64,000 bases of DNA, from positions 112,991-176,990 of the forward strand of contig NZ_JABAEB010000011.1 of assembly GCF_012584455.1 (NCBI RefSeq). The letters are read 5' to 3'. The stretch comes from Shewanella oncorhynchi. GTDB lineage: Bacteria > Pseudomonadota > Gammaproteobacteria > Enterobacterales > Shewanellaceae. Shown here one piece after another: positions 1 to 8,817 of this stretch (the first letter of the stretch is position 1; each line of letters begins with the position of its first letter). The position numbers and the translations under genes were made by a program. The notes under the pieces are model-generated. The model was given only the letters and a program-made list of their open reading frames with translations, searched no databases and was not told the DNA's origin.

Positions 1-861
1 GGGGAGCTCAGTGCAAACCGAGACATGATTTGCCTGAATACGCACTTTGAGTTTCTTTGCCGTTTCAGCCAGATAGCCACTTACCCACAAATAGTTTCCA
101 TCATCCATCACGAGTCGCGTCATGGGGTAGCCGGGATGTCTGTCGGCGACCTTTGCACTGAGGAGTGAGCTGAGTTCCTGCAATGGCACCCAAGGCCGCA
201 TTTGCTCGCTATTCCACACTTCACTTAAGGCGCCTTGGGCAATCAATTTTCCCTGATGCAGCACCAGCATATAATCTGCCAGTTGTAAGATCTCATCTAG
301 GCTGTGGCTCACATACACTATTGGCAGTTTTAGTTCCTGCGATAAGGTTTGCAAGTAGGGTAGTAACTCGCGTTTACGGGGTAAATCGAGTGATGCCAGC
401 GGCTCATCCATCAGCAGCATGTCAGGTGATGTCAGCAGGGCACGGCCAATGGCAACCCGTTGTTTTTCACCGCCTGATAGCGTGCTGGGATAACGACCGA
501 GCAGTTTTTCAATCCCTAGTAGTTGCACAATTCTATCGAACAAGACTGGGTTAGCTTTATGCACACCATAGTTGAGATTGCCCTTCACGCTATAGTGCGG
601 GAACAGCCGTGCTTCTTGAAATACATAGCCAATTTGGCGCTTCTCTGGGGGAAGGTTCACTTTGCCTTGTTGATAAAGCAGTTTGTCGCCGAGGCGGATT
701 TCACCGCTATCTGGGGTCGAAAGCCCGCCAAGTAGGTTCACTAGTGAGGTCTTACCCGCACCCGAGCGGCCAAAAACGGCTGTCACGCCCTGCAATGGCA
801 ATTGGGTATCGACTTTCAGTTGCAGCTGTCCGAGCCGTTTTTCAATATTGATCCTTAACAT
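1..861 (-). CDS. modC: Molybdate ABC transporter ATP-binding protein ModC (3' end outside window)
   Basis: ATPase that energises molybdate import at the inner membrane. The minus-strand frame starts at ATG 861 and stays open to base 1, so 287 codons are visible and the C-terminus is missing. Near the N-terminus is a Walker A (GRSGAGKTS), then the ABC signature (LSGGEKQR) and Walker B (LLMDEPLASLD). The last visible part resembles the molybdate-binding (Mop/TOBE) domain typical of ModC. The start overlaps the modB stop by 7 bp, indicating translational coupling in modABC. Confidence 0.9.
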   Translation of the reverse strand, partial: MLRINIEKRLGQLQLKVDTQLPLQGVTAVFGRSGAGKTSLVNLLGGLSTPDSGEIRLGDKLLYQQGKVNLPPEKRQIGYVFQEARLFPHYSVKGNLNYGVHKANPVLFDRIVQLLGIEKLLGRYPSTLSGGEKQRVAIGRALLTSPDMLLMDEPLASLDLPRKRELLPYLQTLSQELKLPIVYVSHSLDEILQLADYMLVLHQGKLIAQGALSEVWNSEQMRPWVPLQELSSLLSAKVADRHPGYPMTRLVMDDGNYLWVSGYLAETAKKLKVRIQANHVSVCTELP

Positions 862-1592
862 ACGCTTGCTGTCCTCTGCAGGGCTTTTTTACTCAGCCAT
901 TGGGAGGCGAGTAAAGATGCTAGTGCGATCACTATTGAGATAATGCACAGACGCATGGCCTGATATTCGGCTCCCGGAGTTTCAATAAAAGAGTACATAG
1001 CGAGCGGAATTGTACGGGTTTCACCGGGAATATTAGAAACGAAGGTAATGGTCGAGCCAAATTCCCCTAGGCTGCGAGCAAAGGCGATAATCATGCCTGA
1101 CACTATCCCCGGAGAGGTGAGCGGCAGTGTGATGGTGAGAAATACCCGCCATCGACTGCTACCTAAAGTGCGTGCGGCCTGCTCGAGTCGAATATCAACT
1201 GTATCAAAGGATTGGCGTATGGCTCTGACCATCAGCGGGAATGACACAATCGCCGCCGCGAGGGCTGCACCGCGCCAACTAAAGCTAAAACTGATGCCAA
1301 ACCAATTAAATAACCACTGGCCGATAAAACCTTGGCGGCCCATGCTGATCAGCAAGAGGTAACCCACTACCACGGGCGGTAACACCAGTGGTAGATGGAG
1401 CACACTGTCAAATATAGCCTTGCCAGGAAACTCGACTCTGGCCAGCACCCAAGCGCACAAAATACCCAAGGGTAAACTGGCGATAACGGCAACGGATGAC
1501 ACCTTTAAGCTGAGCAGCAGTGCGGCAATTTCATAGTCGCTCAAAAGAGAGCCACTTAGCAGAGAGCCGCTTAACAAAGAACCACTCAGCAC
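855..1592 (-). CDS. modB: Molybdate ABC transporter permease ModB
   Basis: Inner-membrane channel subunit of the molybdate importer, 245 residues, with several hydrophobic helices. It carries the permease-ATPase coupling segment (EQAARTLGSSRW) and the conserved ITFVSNIPGETRTIP segment of ModB. The start used is GTG 1592, two bases after the modA stop; no strong ribosome site is seen. The first 16 residues come from three tandem 15-bp units (1545-1589) encoding LSGSL repeats, absent from typical ModB, so the N-terminus may be variable. The core resembling other ModB proteins begins around residue 17. Confidence 0.92.
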   Translation of the reverse strand: MLSGSLLSGSLLSGSLLSDYEIAALLLSLKVSSVAVIASLPLGILCAWVLARVEFPGKAIFDSVLHLPLVLPPVVVGYLLLISMGRQGFIGQWLFNWFGISFSFSWRGAALAAAIVSFPLMVRAIRQSFDTVDIRLEQAARTLGSSRWRVFLTITLPLTSPGIVSGMIIAFARSLGEFGSTITFVSNIPGETRTIPLAMYSFIETPGAEYQAMRLCIISIVIALASLLASQWLSKKALQRTASVC

Positions 1593-1593
1593 C

Positions 1594-2385
1594 CTAATTC
1601 ACTCCAAAGCCATACTTCTCAAACACATTTTTTGCGCTTGGGCCCTGCAGATACTCATTAAACGCTTTGGCGCTTGCGGTCGATTCTTGTTTGACTAAGG
1701 CGACAGGGTATTCAATTGGGCTGTAACTCGTTTCTGGGAAGGTGCCAACGATTTTGATCTTTTGGGCGACTTTCACATCGGTTGAATACACTATGCCAAG
1801 CGGCGCTTCACCCTGTTCAACCAAAGCGAGGGCGGCACGGACATTGTTAGCACGGGCGAGTAAGGGCTCAGCGGCTTGCCACAGCTTGAGGTTTTCGAGG
1901 GCTTGCTTGGCATATTGTCCAGCGGGTACATGATCTGGATCGCCAACAGCTATACGACTGCCTTTTAATGCGGCTTTAATATCCCAATCGCCATTGAGCA
2001 CGACTTCTGTGATGGGACTATTTTTCTCGGCAATCAAGACTAAGGTATTTTTTAACAAGGTTTTTCGGCTGTTAACATCGACCGCTTTTGCATCGACCAG
2101 ATAATCCATCCACTTTTGATTCGCCGAGACAAACAGATCGGCGGGCGCACCATTGGCCACTTGTTTTGCCAGTGTTGAAGAAGAGGCGAAGGAGAATATC
2201 ACCTTAGTATTGTGTTCTTTTTCATATTGCTGGCCGATTTCGTTAAGTGCATTGGTGAGCGATGCCGCTGCAAAAACAGTCACTTGCTCATTGTCTGCCG
2301 CAAAAATTGGGCTAGATGTCAGTACCATTGTGAATAACGAAGCCGTGGTAAAACGCAGTAATTGCTTAAGGTAAATGGATTTCAT
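1594..2385 (-). CDS. modA: Periplasmic molybdate-binding protein ModA
   Basis: Periplasmic binding protein that captures molybdate for ModBC. It has 263 residues with a Sec signal peptide (positively charged start, hydrophobic core, cleavage near SPIFA-ADN). The mature part begins with VTVFAAASLTNAL, the usual ModA start including oxyanion ligand residues. The start at ATG 2385 is preceded by a good ribosome site (GGAGG); an upstream in-frame start at 2424 lies within the ModE operator region and is less likely. It is the first gene of modABC and diverges from modE. Confidence 0.93.
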   Translation of the reverse strand: MKSIYLKQLLRFTTASLFTMVLTSSPIFAADNEQVTVFAAASLTNALNEIGQQYEKEHNTKVIFSFASSSTLAKQVANGAPADLFVSANQKWMDYLVDAKAVDVNSRKTLLKNTLVLIAEKNSPITEVVLNGDWDIKAALKGSRIAVGDPDHVPAGQYAKQALENLKLWQAAEPLLARANNVRAALALVEQGEAPLGIVYSTDVKVAQKIKIVGTFPETSYSPIEYPVALVKQESTASAKAFNEYLQGPSAKNVFEKYGFGVN

Positions 2386-2411
2386 TGTGTTCCTCCGTGA
2401 TAAAAAGTGAT

Positions 2412-2435
2412 CGCTATATACCAATCTATATACCG
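2412..2435. promoter_or_regulatory. ModE box upstream of modABC
   Basis: Inverted half-sites CGCTATATA and TATATACCG are separated by 6 bp. This resembles the known ModE operator, two TATA-rich half-sites bounded by CG. It lies 27 bp upstream of the modA start, where molybdate-loaded ModE would block transcription. The modE gene lies next door on the other strand. Confidence 0.75.
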
Positions 2436-2590
2436 ATCATTCAAGCCCTAAGCAATCAATTAGTGATCTGTGTGCGGTTTCTTGCGGATTAATGGCATTC
2501 ATCCGCTGAAATATCTCGGCAATCTTATTGGTATCCTCAAGACGATGAAGGACAATAGGACTCAAGTCAGACTTGGGTGCTGGATAGACG

Positions 2591-3370
2591 ATGGATTTAC
2601 ATGCATTACTTACGCTTTCCCTCGGCGATAAGCCCTTCGCCAATCCTAGGCGGATAAGCCTGCTTGAGCAGGTTGCCAACACAGGCTCGATCAGCCAAGG
2701 CGCCAAGCTTGCGGGGATCAGTTATAAAGCGGCGTGGGACGCGATCAATGAGATGAACACCGCCATGCCCGAACCCGTAGTGTGTAGCGAAAAGGGCGGG
2801 AAAGGCGGTGGCGGCGCTAAACTCACCGAATTTGGCGAACGGTTGCTTAAGGTGTATTCCATCACCTCCCAAGTACAAGAAATGGCTTTGGCTGCCTTGC
2901 TCGATGAGTCCGTCGATATGCACAGTTTATTGGATGTGATGGCGCATTTCTCTCTCAACACCAGCGCCCGTAATCAGTTAACGGGGCGTATCAATAGCAT
3001 TGATTCATTTGGATTAAATGACAAAATTTGCGTGACCTTAGCGGGCGGACAACAGATTCAGATTTCAGTGACCCATTCGAGCCGCGAACGCTTGCAGTTA
3101 GCCCTAGATAAATCTGTGTTGTTACTGTTTAAAGCCCCCGCTGTACTGGCGACGACTTATGCCTGTGAAGTGGATGGGCAAAATTGCTTAAGCGGTCGTT
3201 TGCTGAGCGTGACTGAACTTGGCGATAAGGCCGAATTAGCCATAGATATTGATGGCAAAGACATCATCTATTCGGTGATGCCACTCATCCAAATGCAGAG
3301 TTTGGCTGTCGGCGAATCATGTTTCGCCTGTTTTGATGCCACGCAGGTGATCCTCGCCAGCATGAATTAG
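2591..3370 (+). CDS. modE: Molybdate-responsive transcriptional regulator ModE
   Basis: Represses modABC when molybdate is plentiful. The 259 residues match the family length of about 262. An N-terminal LysR-like winged helix-turn-helix (residues about 20-85, with GSISQGAKLAGISYKAAWDA and the glycine-rich KGGKGGGGAKLT wing) precedes two molbindin (Mop) repeats in the C-terminal half. It is divergent from modA with the ModE box between them. It is the last recognisable housekeeping gene before the AT-rich left edge of the secretion island. Confidence 0.93.
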   Translation: MDLHALLTLSLGDKPFANPRRISLLEQVANTGSISQGAKLAGISYKAAWDAINEMNTAMPEPVVCSEKGGKGGGGAKLTEFGERLLKVYSITSQVQEMALAALLDESVDMHSLLDVMAHFSLNTSARNQLTGRINSIDSFGLNDKICVTLAGGQQIQISVTHSSRERLQLALDKSVLLLFKAPAVLATTYACEVDGQNCLSGRLLSVTELGDKAELAIDIDGKDIIYSVMPLIQMQSLAVGESCFACFDATQVILASMN

Positions 3371-3960
3371 TCGAATTGAGTGATTAATTCGGTTAATCAT
3401 TGGGTTATTCTCTGGGGATGGCCAGTGACTTGGCGTTATTGTTGTCGAAGTGGGATCGTTCGTTTTTGTATTTAAATCAAGAGTTGACCCAAAGGGGGAG
3501 CAACAGCAATCCTTTCTTGGCTCTCCTTTGCCAAACAATGTCCATGTTTAACTGCCCAGTTCACCATCTCAGGCTCTCGTTCGTTACACTGCTACACAGC
3601 ACGGTCGCTTATCTATTCATCAACACTGATAGCTTCACTAACTTAACTCATTTAGGACGGCACATCGATAGCCTTGTTGGTGTAACAGGCATTTTTGTGC
3701 GTAGGGTTATACGGAGAAATGCAGTAATTACAGCGGCACTTCCAAGCAAACACGGTGAAGAAACTGAATGTGTTATCGACAGTCAGGATGGGCAAAGAAC
3801 TGTTACGGCGACGGCATGACTATTCCATATCAGCAGATGACGCGCTTTGTGCTGTGAAGAAATAGGCGAACTCTCATTAATTCATGGCTGTTGGGTTATG
3901 AATTATTAGGGGAGCCTACAGTGCTCTGCTTATATACCCTCTTTCGCGATTAACCGTGTA

Positions 3961-4182
3961 TTAAAATGTAAGCTCTGGCTGTTCGGCTACTACACGTTTT
4001 TGCGAAGTTTTATTGATACAGTAGATTAGCCTTGCTAAATCTTCAAGTGTTAATCATTGTGCTAGCAATGACTCTTGAGTTTCTTTAATTTTGGCCGTTT
4101 CCCCTACATCCTTTAATATTTTTCAGTTACTTAGGGTTTTAGTGTGGTAGCGATTTTTAGTTATAGTATTAGCTTGGATCAT
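3961..4182 (-). pseudogene. Small gene remnant interrupted by two in-frame TGA codons
   Basis: A 74-codon frame begins with an ATG (4182) preceded by a strong ribosome site (GAGGAGAT) and ends in TAA at 3961. It is broken by TGA at codons 20 and 43. Between and after the TGAs the sequence looks protein-like (for example DVGETAKIKETQESLLAQ, then LTLEDLARLIYCIN). No family is recognised. The simplest reading is a decayed gene with two nonsense changes. UGA recoding is possible but unsupported. Confidence 0.4.
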
Positions 4183-4661
4183 TTTTATCTCCTCAAGTTA
4201 AATAATTTGGCATCAAAATATTACCTCAGAAAAAGAGTTATAAAGGTTTAAAGTTAAAGGTGAAAGCGTATCTATGATGAGTGTCATGATTCTATAAATA
4301 CATCACTAAAACACTTTTCCTAAAACAGTAACTTGCTTTAACTCTTAGATGAGTTGAATAAAAATTGACCAGCTTGAAAGGTGTTAGAGTAATTAGACTG
4401 TACATGATAGATTAAAAAATTAATTTAATAATGGTTAAGGTGTAATGTTAATAGGGTTAATAGTTAGCTATTATATAACTCTCTTGGCTTTAATGGTTTA
4501 TTTTATATCCAGGGTAAATGTTAATTGTCTTATTTTAAATAATTGCTGATTAATGTGAGAGTGAAGAGCTATAAATAATGGGTAAGTCTGAACTTAGATA
4601 ATTAACTACTAAAATATGCCTAAACGACTGGCCATACATTATAAATTTTATCAAATAGCAA

Positions 4662-4910
4662 CTATTCTTTATTTTGGTTAAATGATTTGTTGTTGAGTAA
4701 CCCGATATCATTTTTTGCAAAAGCTTCTCTACCAACTATACTAAAGCCCAACCAGTAAAAATGTCGGCCATTACCATCAAGTGTTTTGTATCCGTTAAGG
4801 TACACATGTCCATATATAGAATAAGCTATCAATCCTTTAGTAGCATCATTCCTTAAAGTTATGAAGGAAAACTGAGTTACCTGAGAGAGAAAAACTAATC
4901 CTGTTGCTAT
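4662..4910 (-). pseudogene. Truncated C-terminal gene fragment of unknown family
   Basis: An open minus-strand frame of 83 codons runs from just after a TGA (4911-4913) to a TAG at 4662 and lacks a plausible start codon. Its translation looks protein-like (for example YGHVYLNGYKTLDGNGRHF and GFSIVGREAFAKND). The family is not recognised. The 5' part is missing and the upstream DNA is AT-rich non-coding sequence leading into ssrB. This fits truncation of a resident or incoming gene at the island boundary. Confidence 0.4.
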
Positions 4911-5089
4911 TCAATTTTTATTTTTATACATTAAACTTGCACCATGATTACTATTTTTGTATAACTATTTTAGCTGATTAATTCATTATTTCTTAAATAT
5001 TAAACGGGTTTTAATGCTGTTAAATCATTTTTTCATCGATGGTTTTAAAAACTTTTTATGATTTTGAGTATTAGAGTCTAGGGACGTAT

Positions 5090-5734
5090 ATGGCATTTAG
5101 TCATGGAAAAGTGATCAATATTTTAGTGGTCGATGATCATTCGTTGATTTTTGATGGATTACGGGGCTGTTTAGCCCCTTATCCTGAACTTAATCTGATT
5201 GGCTCGGTTGAAGATGGGCTTGCGGTATACGAGAAATGCCTCAAACTCAGGCCAGATCTGGTCTTTATGGATCTTAAATTACCCGGAATGGGTGGATTGG
5301 ACGTGATCCGTCAGCTCAGACAACGTTGGCCAGAGATGATGATTATTATGTTAACGGCGACGATTGAGGAAAAAAGTGCACGGGAAGCGCTTGATGTAGG
5401 CGCCAATGGTTATGTATTAAAAAATAGCCCTAAGAGCACACTATTAGCGGCAATTAAGTGTGTGAGTAAGGGCAAAAATTTTATCGATCCTAGTTTAGAT
5501 GAGCAGCAAATAGCCGCTTTGAGTGGAGTGGTCGATGGGGATATCCCTTTGCTGACCCCCCGCGAGCAACAAGTGCTAAAACTGATCTGTGAGGGGCGCC
5601 GCAACCGTGATATTGCTGAAGATTTAGTGATTGGTTTAAAAACGGTAGAGACTCACAGAATGAATTTAATGCGCAAACTTAATGCGCATAATGTCGCCGA
5701 GTTAATGCATTGGGTGCAAAGACTCGGATTATAA
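5090..5734 (+). CDS. ssrB: NarL/FixJ-type response regulator, SsrB-like
   Basis: Cytoplasmic DNA-binding response regulator, the probable master activator of the secretion island. It has 214 residues (Salmonella SsrB has 212). The receiver domain (about 10-125) carries the phosphoacceptor D61 in FMDLKLPG. A LuxR-type helix-turn-helix (about 150-210) includes LTPREQQVLKLICEGRRN and KTVETHRMNLMRKL, closely like SsrB. The start ATG follows AGGGAC. It converges with the sensor-kinase gene, unlike Salmonella, where ssrA and ssrB lie in tandem. Confidence 0.88.
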   Translation: MAFSHGKVINILVVDDHSLIFDGLRGCLAPYPELNLIGSVEDGLAVYEKCLKLRPDLVFMDLKLPGMGGLDVIRQLRQRWPEMMIIMLTATIEEKSAREALDVGANGYVLKNSPKSTLLAAIKCVSKGKNFIDPSLDEQQIAALSGVVDGDIPLLTPREQQVLKLICEGRRNRDIAEDLVIGLKTVETHRMNLMRKLNAHNVAELMHWVQRLGL

Positions 5735-5747
5735 AGATGGATGTGGC

Positions 5748-5777
5748 GCAAGCACAGTTTGTGCCGTGCTTGCACTT
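5748..5777. terminator. Hairpin between convergent ssrB and ssrA
   Basis: An 8-bp stem (GCAAGCAC/GTGCTTGC) with a 10-nt loop is followed by a short TTTT on the plus strand. It lies in the 54-bp space between two converging genes, so it probably ends ssrB transcription and perhaps ssrA too. The T-run is short, so termination may be weak. Confidence 0.5.
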
Positions 5778-5788
5778 TTAGTCTAAGA

Positions 5789-8563
5789 TCAACTTTCAGC
5801 GTCTAATGCGTGAATTAAATTATCGAGTGCGCTAAATTCTGCTAGGCTCAAACATTCTTTCGTTTCGAGTGCTACCTCTAAATCTGCCGCTTCATTTGCA
5901 ATGTTTTTTTTACCTGCTAAGCCAGCGCTACCTTTGATGGTATGCAGTACATCACTCAATTCTTTCCAAGCTTGATTCTCTATATGTAACTTGGCCTGAT
6001 GTGCCATATCGGCCAGATGCACAGCGAGTCTATGATTAAGATCTGTATGCGAAAAATCAATCATAGGCGCATCGATTTCATTGTTTATCACGAGCTGCAT
6101 ATCACGATCTAACTGCATATCAGCCGCGGCTTCGAGTGCATGGTTAAGTTGCTTCAATGACACTGGTTTGGTGATATAACTATTCATACCCGCGGATTCT
6201 ATTGTGTCATGCTCTTTAGGATTGGCGTTGGCAGTGAGTGCAAAAATTGGGCAATCACCATCGAGAATATCTTCACTATTGCGCCATCGTTGCGTTGTTT
6301 GATAACCGTCGAGTCCTGGCATGCGAATATCCATAAGGACAAGATCGAAGATATGTCGAGTACCTTTTTCTAACGCGGCTTCACCACTGCTAACGGCAAT
6401 GACTTGTTGTCCTAATTCAAGCAACATTTTACCTATGATATCGCGATTAGTTTCGACATCGTCGACTAAGAGGATCTTTAACCGCCAAGGGAGAAGTGTT
6501 GGGGTATGTTGACGTTGCTTATGTGGCAGGTTGTGGCGAATTTCAAAGAGCCTCTGCCATAAACGAGCCGGCAAGTGAGCCAGTTCAGGAGATGCTAATG
6601 CCGGATTATCCCCTTCAATGGGGCAAGCTCCCCAGAGTGTGAGTTGTGGATGTAAGGCTAAAGGAGCGACAATCACCGTATTAGGCAAACATAGGGGCGC
6701 AGTTGGATCAACTAAGGGTAAATCGAGAATAAAGGTACTACCTTCGCCCAAAGTGCTAAACATTGTGAGTTTGCCTTTCATTTTGCTGGCGAGTTTCGCT
6801 GAGATAGGTAAACCAAGCCCTGTGCCCGATTTATGATGGCAAGTTTGTGCAAAAGGTTCAAAAATACGCTGCTGATCTTGAATAGCAACACCCCCCCCCG
6901 TGTCCTCCACGCTAAAATACAGATGCTGCTTAACCACTTCGATACGTAATAAAATCTGGCCAGCTTCAGTAAATTTAGCCGAATTACCGAGTAAGTTAAC
7001 CAGAATTTGCCTGACTCGCAGAGGATCCAGTAGTGCTTTCTCGGCGACATTAGCATTGACTAAGCATTTCAGGGTGATGGGCTTATTCACGATCCGAGAT
7101 TGGATGGTGATCATTGCATCATCAGCCAACTTCAAAATGGGGTAAGACTGTAAGTTCATTTCAATTTGGTCGGCTTCTATACGGGAAAAATCCAACAAAT
7201 TATTGATAATGGCGAGTAAAGAATTGGCACAATTATATGCGGTATCACGCAAATCCATTTGTTTAGGTGTCAGTTGGGTATTACGTAGTAATTCGAGCGA
7301 CCCAGTAATACCATTCAATGGAGTTCGAATTTCGTGGCTGATAGTTGTTAGATGCTCGGTTTTACGTTCATTGGCCTTTTCTGCTTCTTGCTTAGCCAAG
7401 GCTAATTCATTGGTACGAAGGGTGACTTTTTGCTCTAACTCGTCATAGCTTTCTTTTACTGTATCGAGTAGATGATTATAGGCTTTCGCAATTTGTCCCA
7501 GCTCGTCATTACGATCCTGTGGTAGTCGGTGTTCGAAGGTCGACTGACTGGCATTATTGATGATATTTACGAAGTTTCTCATAGGTTTGCTAAGGTTAAT
7601 CTTTAATATATTCAGCAGGATAGTTGCTGTCAAAACTAAGACCAACAGAGCGCATGGCAGCTCTTTAAAAAAAGGTATTAACGCCATATCTTTAAGATAG
7701 ACATCTGAAATTAATGTGATGTGCTGCCAGCCTGGCCCATGAATATGCTCTTTTATGACATAGTAATCGCCTAATGGGTGTGCGGTGTTCTTAGCATGTG
7801 GGTGGTCATGACTAAATTCATCTTTGAGTTTAACGAGTATCGACGGAGTTAAGGTTAAGGTAGATTTAGAAAATAACTCCCCCTTTGGTGTCATGAAAAA
7901 GCTAATGTCCCCAGGTCCTAAGGCATTATTTAGTGACATTGCTGACGCTAAATTGATACTAAAACCGACTTGTGGGGATAGGGGATCCTGTGGGTCACTC
8001 GAGTAACTGAAACTTAAGTGGTAGTCCTCAGAATTCTTGTCCTTGAGCGGTGTTCCCCAACGATAACCTGTAGTCGACGCTTGCACTGAGAGCTGTTTTA
8101 TCTCGCGTAGACGAATTTGAAAATATTCATCATTGGCATCGGATGCTGCATAAATCGTAATACCTTCGTTAGGTTTCAAGATGAAAGTATCTAAATATCT
8201 GTGTTGCCCAGCACTGCCAAATGTTTGCGCGACCCACATGGTCAAAGTATCGTCATGGCTTTTCGCTTGGAATGGAAAATAATGAGACACAATTTCCTGG
8301 TCATTCACTTTGTCTATTGAAGCGAACTGTTTGAGCTGTTTATCGAGCTGGCGCACATCATAACTGGCATCGGTGAAAAGTGTATTACTCACCTCGGCCC
8401 GTAATCCGCTGAGCTCACTAAAGGCAACTAAGGAGCGTTCGAGTGTATGGCTGAACGTGTTGTTATAGGATAGATATTCCATCATCAGCCATAGAGCTAC
8501 GAGCACTGACATAAAGGAGACTGTGAGCTTAGTAACTAAGGAAAACTTCCATTGGATCTTCAT
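5789..8563 (-). CDS. ssrA: Hybrid sensor histidine kinase, SsrA-like
   Basis: Inner-membrane sensor that would phosphorylate the SsrB homologue. The 924 residues are close to Salmonella SsrA (about 920). Order: N-terminal membrane helix, periplasmic sensor of about 270 residues, second helix and HAMP (about 300-375), HisKA with H410 in SHEIRTPLNG, HATPase with VEDTGGGV, receiver with D745 in LMDIRMPG, and a C-terminal HPt domain with H874 in HTIKGSAGLAG. This is a four-step phosphorelay. The glycine box is encoded by an uninterrupted run of nine G. It is divergent from the ssaB operon, with the first operator pair between them. Confidence 0.88.
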   Translation of the reverse strand: MKIQWKFSLVTKLTVSFMSVLVALWLMMEYLSYNNTFSHTLERSLVAFSELSGLRAEVSNTLFTDASYDVRQLDKQLKQFASIDKVNDQEIVSHYFPFQAKSHDDTLTMWVAQTFGSAGQHRYLDTFILKPNEGITIYAASDANDEYFQIRLREIKQLSVQASTTGYRWGTPLKDKNSEDYHLSFSYSSDPQDPLSPQVGFSINLASAMSLNNALGPGDISFFMTPKGELFSKSTLTLTPSILVKLKDEFSHDHPHAKNTAHPLGDYYVIKEHIHGPGWQHITLISDVYLKDMALIPFFKELPCALLVLVLTATILLNILKINLSKPMRNFVNIINNASQSTFEHRLPQDRNDELGQIAKAYNHLLDTVKESYDELEQKVTLRTNELALAKQEAEKANERKTEHLTTISHEIRTPLNGITGSLELLRNTQLTPKQMDLRDTAYNCANSLLAIINNLLDFSRIEADQIEMNLQSYPILKLADDAMITIQSRIVNKPITLKCLVNANVAEKALLDPLRVRQILVNLLGNSAKFTEAGQILLRIEVVKQHLYFSVEDTGGGVAIQDQQRIFEPFAQTCHHKSGTGLGLPISAKLASKMKGKLTMFSTLGEGSTFILDLPLVDPTAPLCLPNTVIVAPLALHPQLTLWGACPIEGDNPALASPELAHLPARLWQRLFEIRHNLPHKQRQHTPTLLPWRLKILLVDDVETNRDIIGKMLLELGQQVIAVSSGEAALEKGTRHIFDLVLMDIRMPGLDGYQTTQRWRNSEDILDGDCPIFALTANANPKEHDTIESAGMNSYITKPVSLKQLNHALEAAADMQLDRDMQLVINNEIDAPMIDFSHTDLNHRLAVHLADMAHQAKLHIENQAWKELSDVLHTIKGSAGLAGKKNIANEAADLEVALETKECLSLAEFSALDNLIHALDAES
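6891..6899 (-). repeat. G9 homopolymer inside the ssrA-like kinase gene
   Basis: Nine consecutive C on the plus strand read as nine G in the coding strand, within codons for T-G-G-G-V of the ATP-binding glycine box. A one-base slip would truncate the kinase before its receiver and HPt domains. Confidence 0.9.
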
Positions 8564-8691
8564 CTATGTTCTCTGCTCATCTTATTTCGGCCTTTGTCAG
8601 TTAAAAATACGCTATTCATCTTGTTCTTGCATGAACTTCGAAATCCATTCGAACCATTTTCTCATCTTAACCACATTAACGGCCAGTGCTA

Positions 8692-8707
8692 TCAGGTGAA
8701 TAACTGA
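8692..8707. promoter_or_regulatory. Imperfect second copy of the island operator
   Basis: The sequence TCAGGTGAATAACTGA has one perfect half (TCAGGTG), a 2-bp spacer and a right half matching 5 of 7 positions. It lies exactly 51 bp upstream of the strong operator at 8743, about five helical turns. It sits in the divergent ssrA/ssaB intergenic region, so it could serve the ssrA promoter or cooperative binding. Confidence 0.4.
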
Positions 8708-8742
8708 GGCTTGGTATTTTTCATCTACCTACCTTAAGTAGT

Positions 8743-8758
8743 TAAGGTGTTCACCTGA
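8743..8758. promoter_or_regulatory. Island operator 1, upstream of ssaB-sctC-sctD
   Basis: TAAGGTGTTCACCTGA, one of five copies of a 16-bp palindrome (7-2-7) found ahead of T3SS operons. It ends 60 bp before the ssaB start chosen here, the same distance as at other copies. It overlaps an alternative ATG at 8758, which argues against that start. Confidence 0.7.
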
Positions 8759-8817
8759 TGGGCGCTAGGCTTAGACACTTACATACTGATCCCATGAAAG
8801 TGAAACAGGGTGTAAAA

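Larger units (their letters stand above)
3371..5089. other. AT-rich gap with gene remnants at the left edge of the T3SS island
   Basis: No intact gene is convincing here. The first 450 bp have ordinary base composition. They include a short coding-looking frame on the plus strand (about 3732-3866, ending in KELLRRRHDYSISADDAL and a TAG), possibly a remnant. From about 3900 the DNA becomes strongly AT-rich up to ssrB. It holds two minus-strand remnants (3961-4182 and 4662-4910), listed separately. No tRNA, integrase, IS end or long direct repeat was found that would define an insertion mechanism. Confidence 0.5.

Noticed and set aside
3400..3819. 139-codon plus-strand frame after modE
   Set aside because: Composition not protein-like, no ribosome site, no recognisable motif; reported only as part of the gap.
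4550..4735. 61-codon minus-strand frame in the AT-rich gap
   Set aside because: Lies in a different frame over the more protein-like truncated fragment 4662-4910; no ribosome site.
3371..5089. Integrase, tRNA or attachment site explaining island insertion
   Set aside because: None seen here or at 39553-40093; no matching direct repeats between the two edges by eye.
8758..8817. Longer SsaB-like protein starting at ATG 8758
   Set aside because: Start would lie within the operator palindrome; no ribosome site; the 8818 start gives the usual SpiC length and the common operator-to-start distance.
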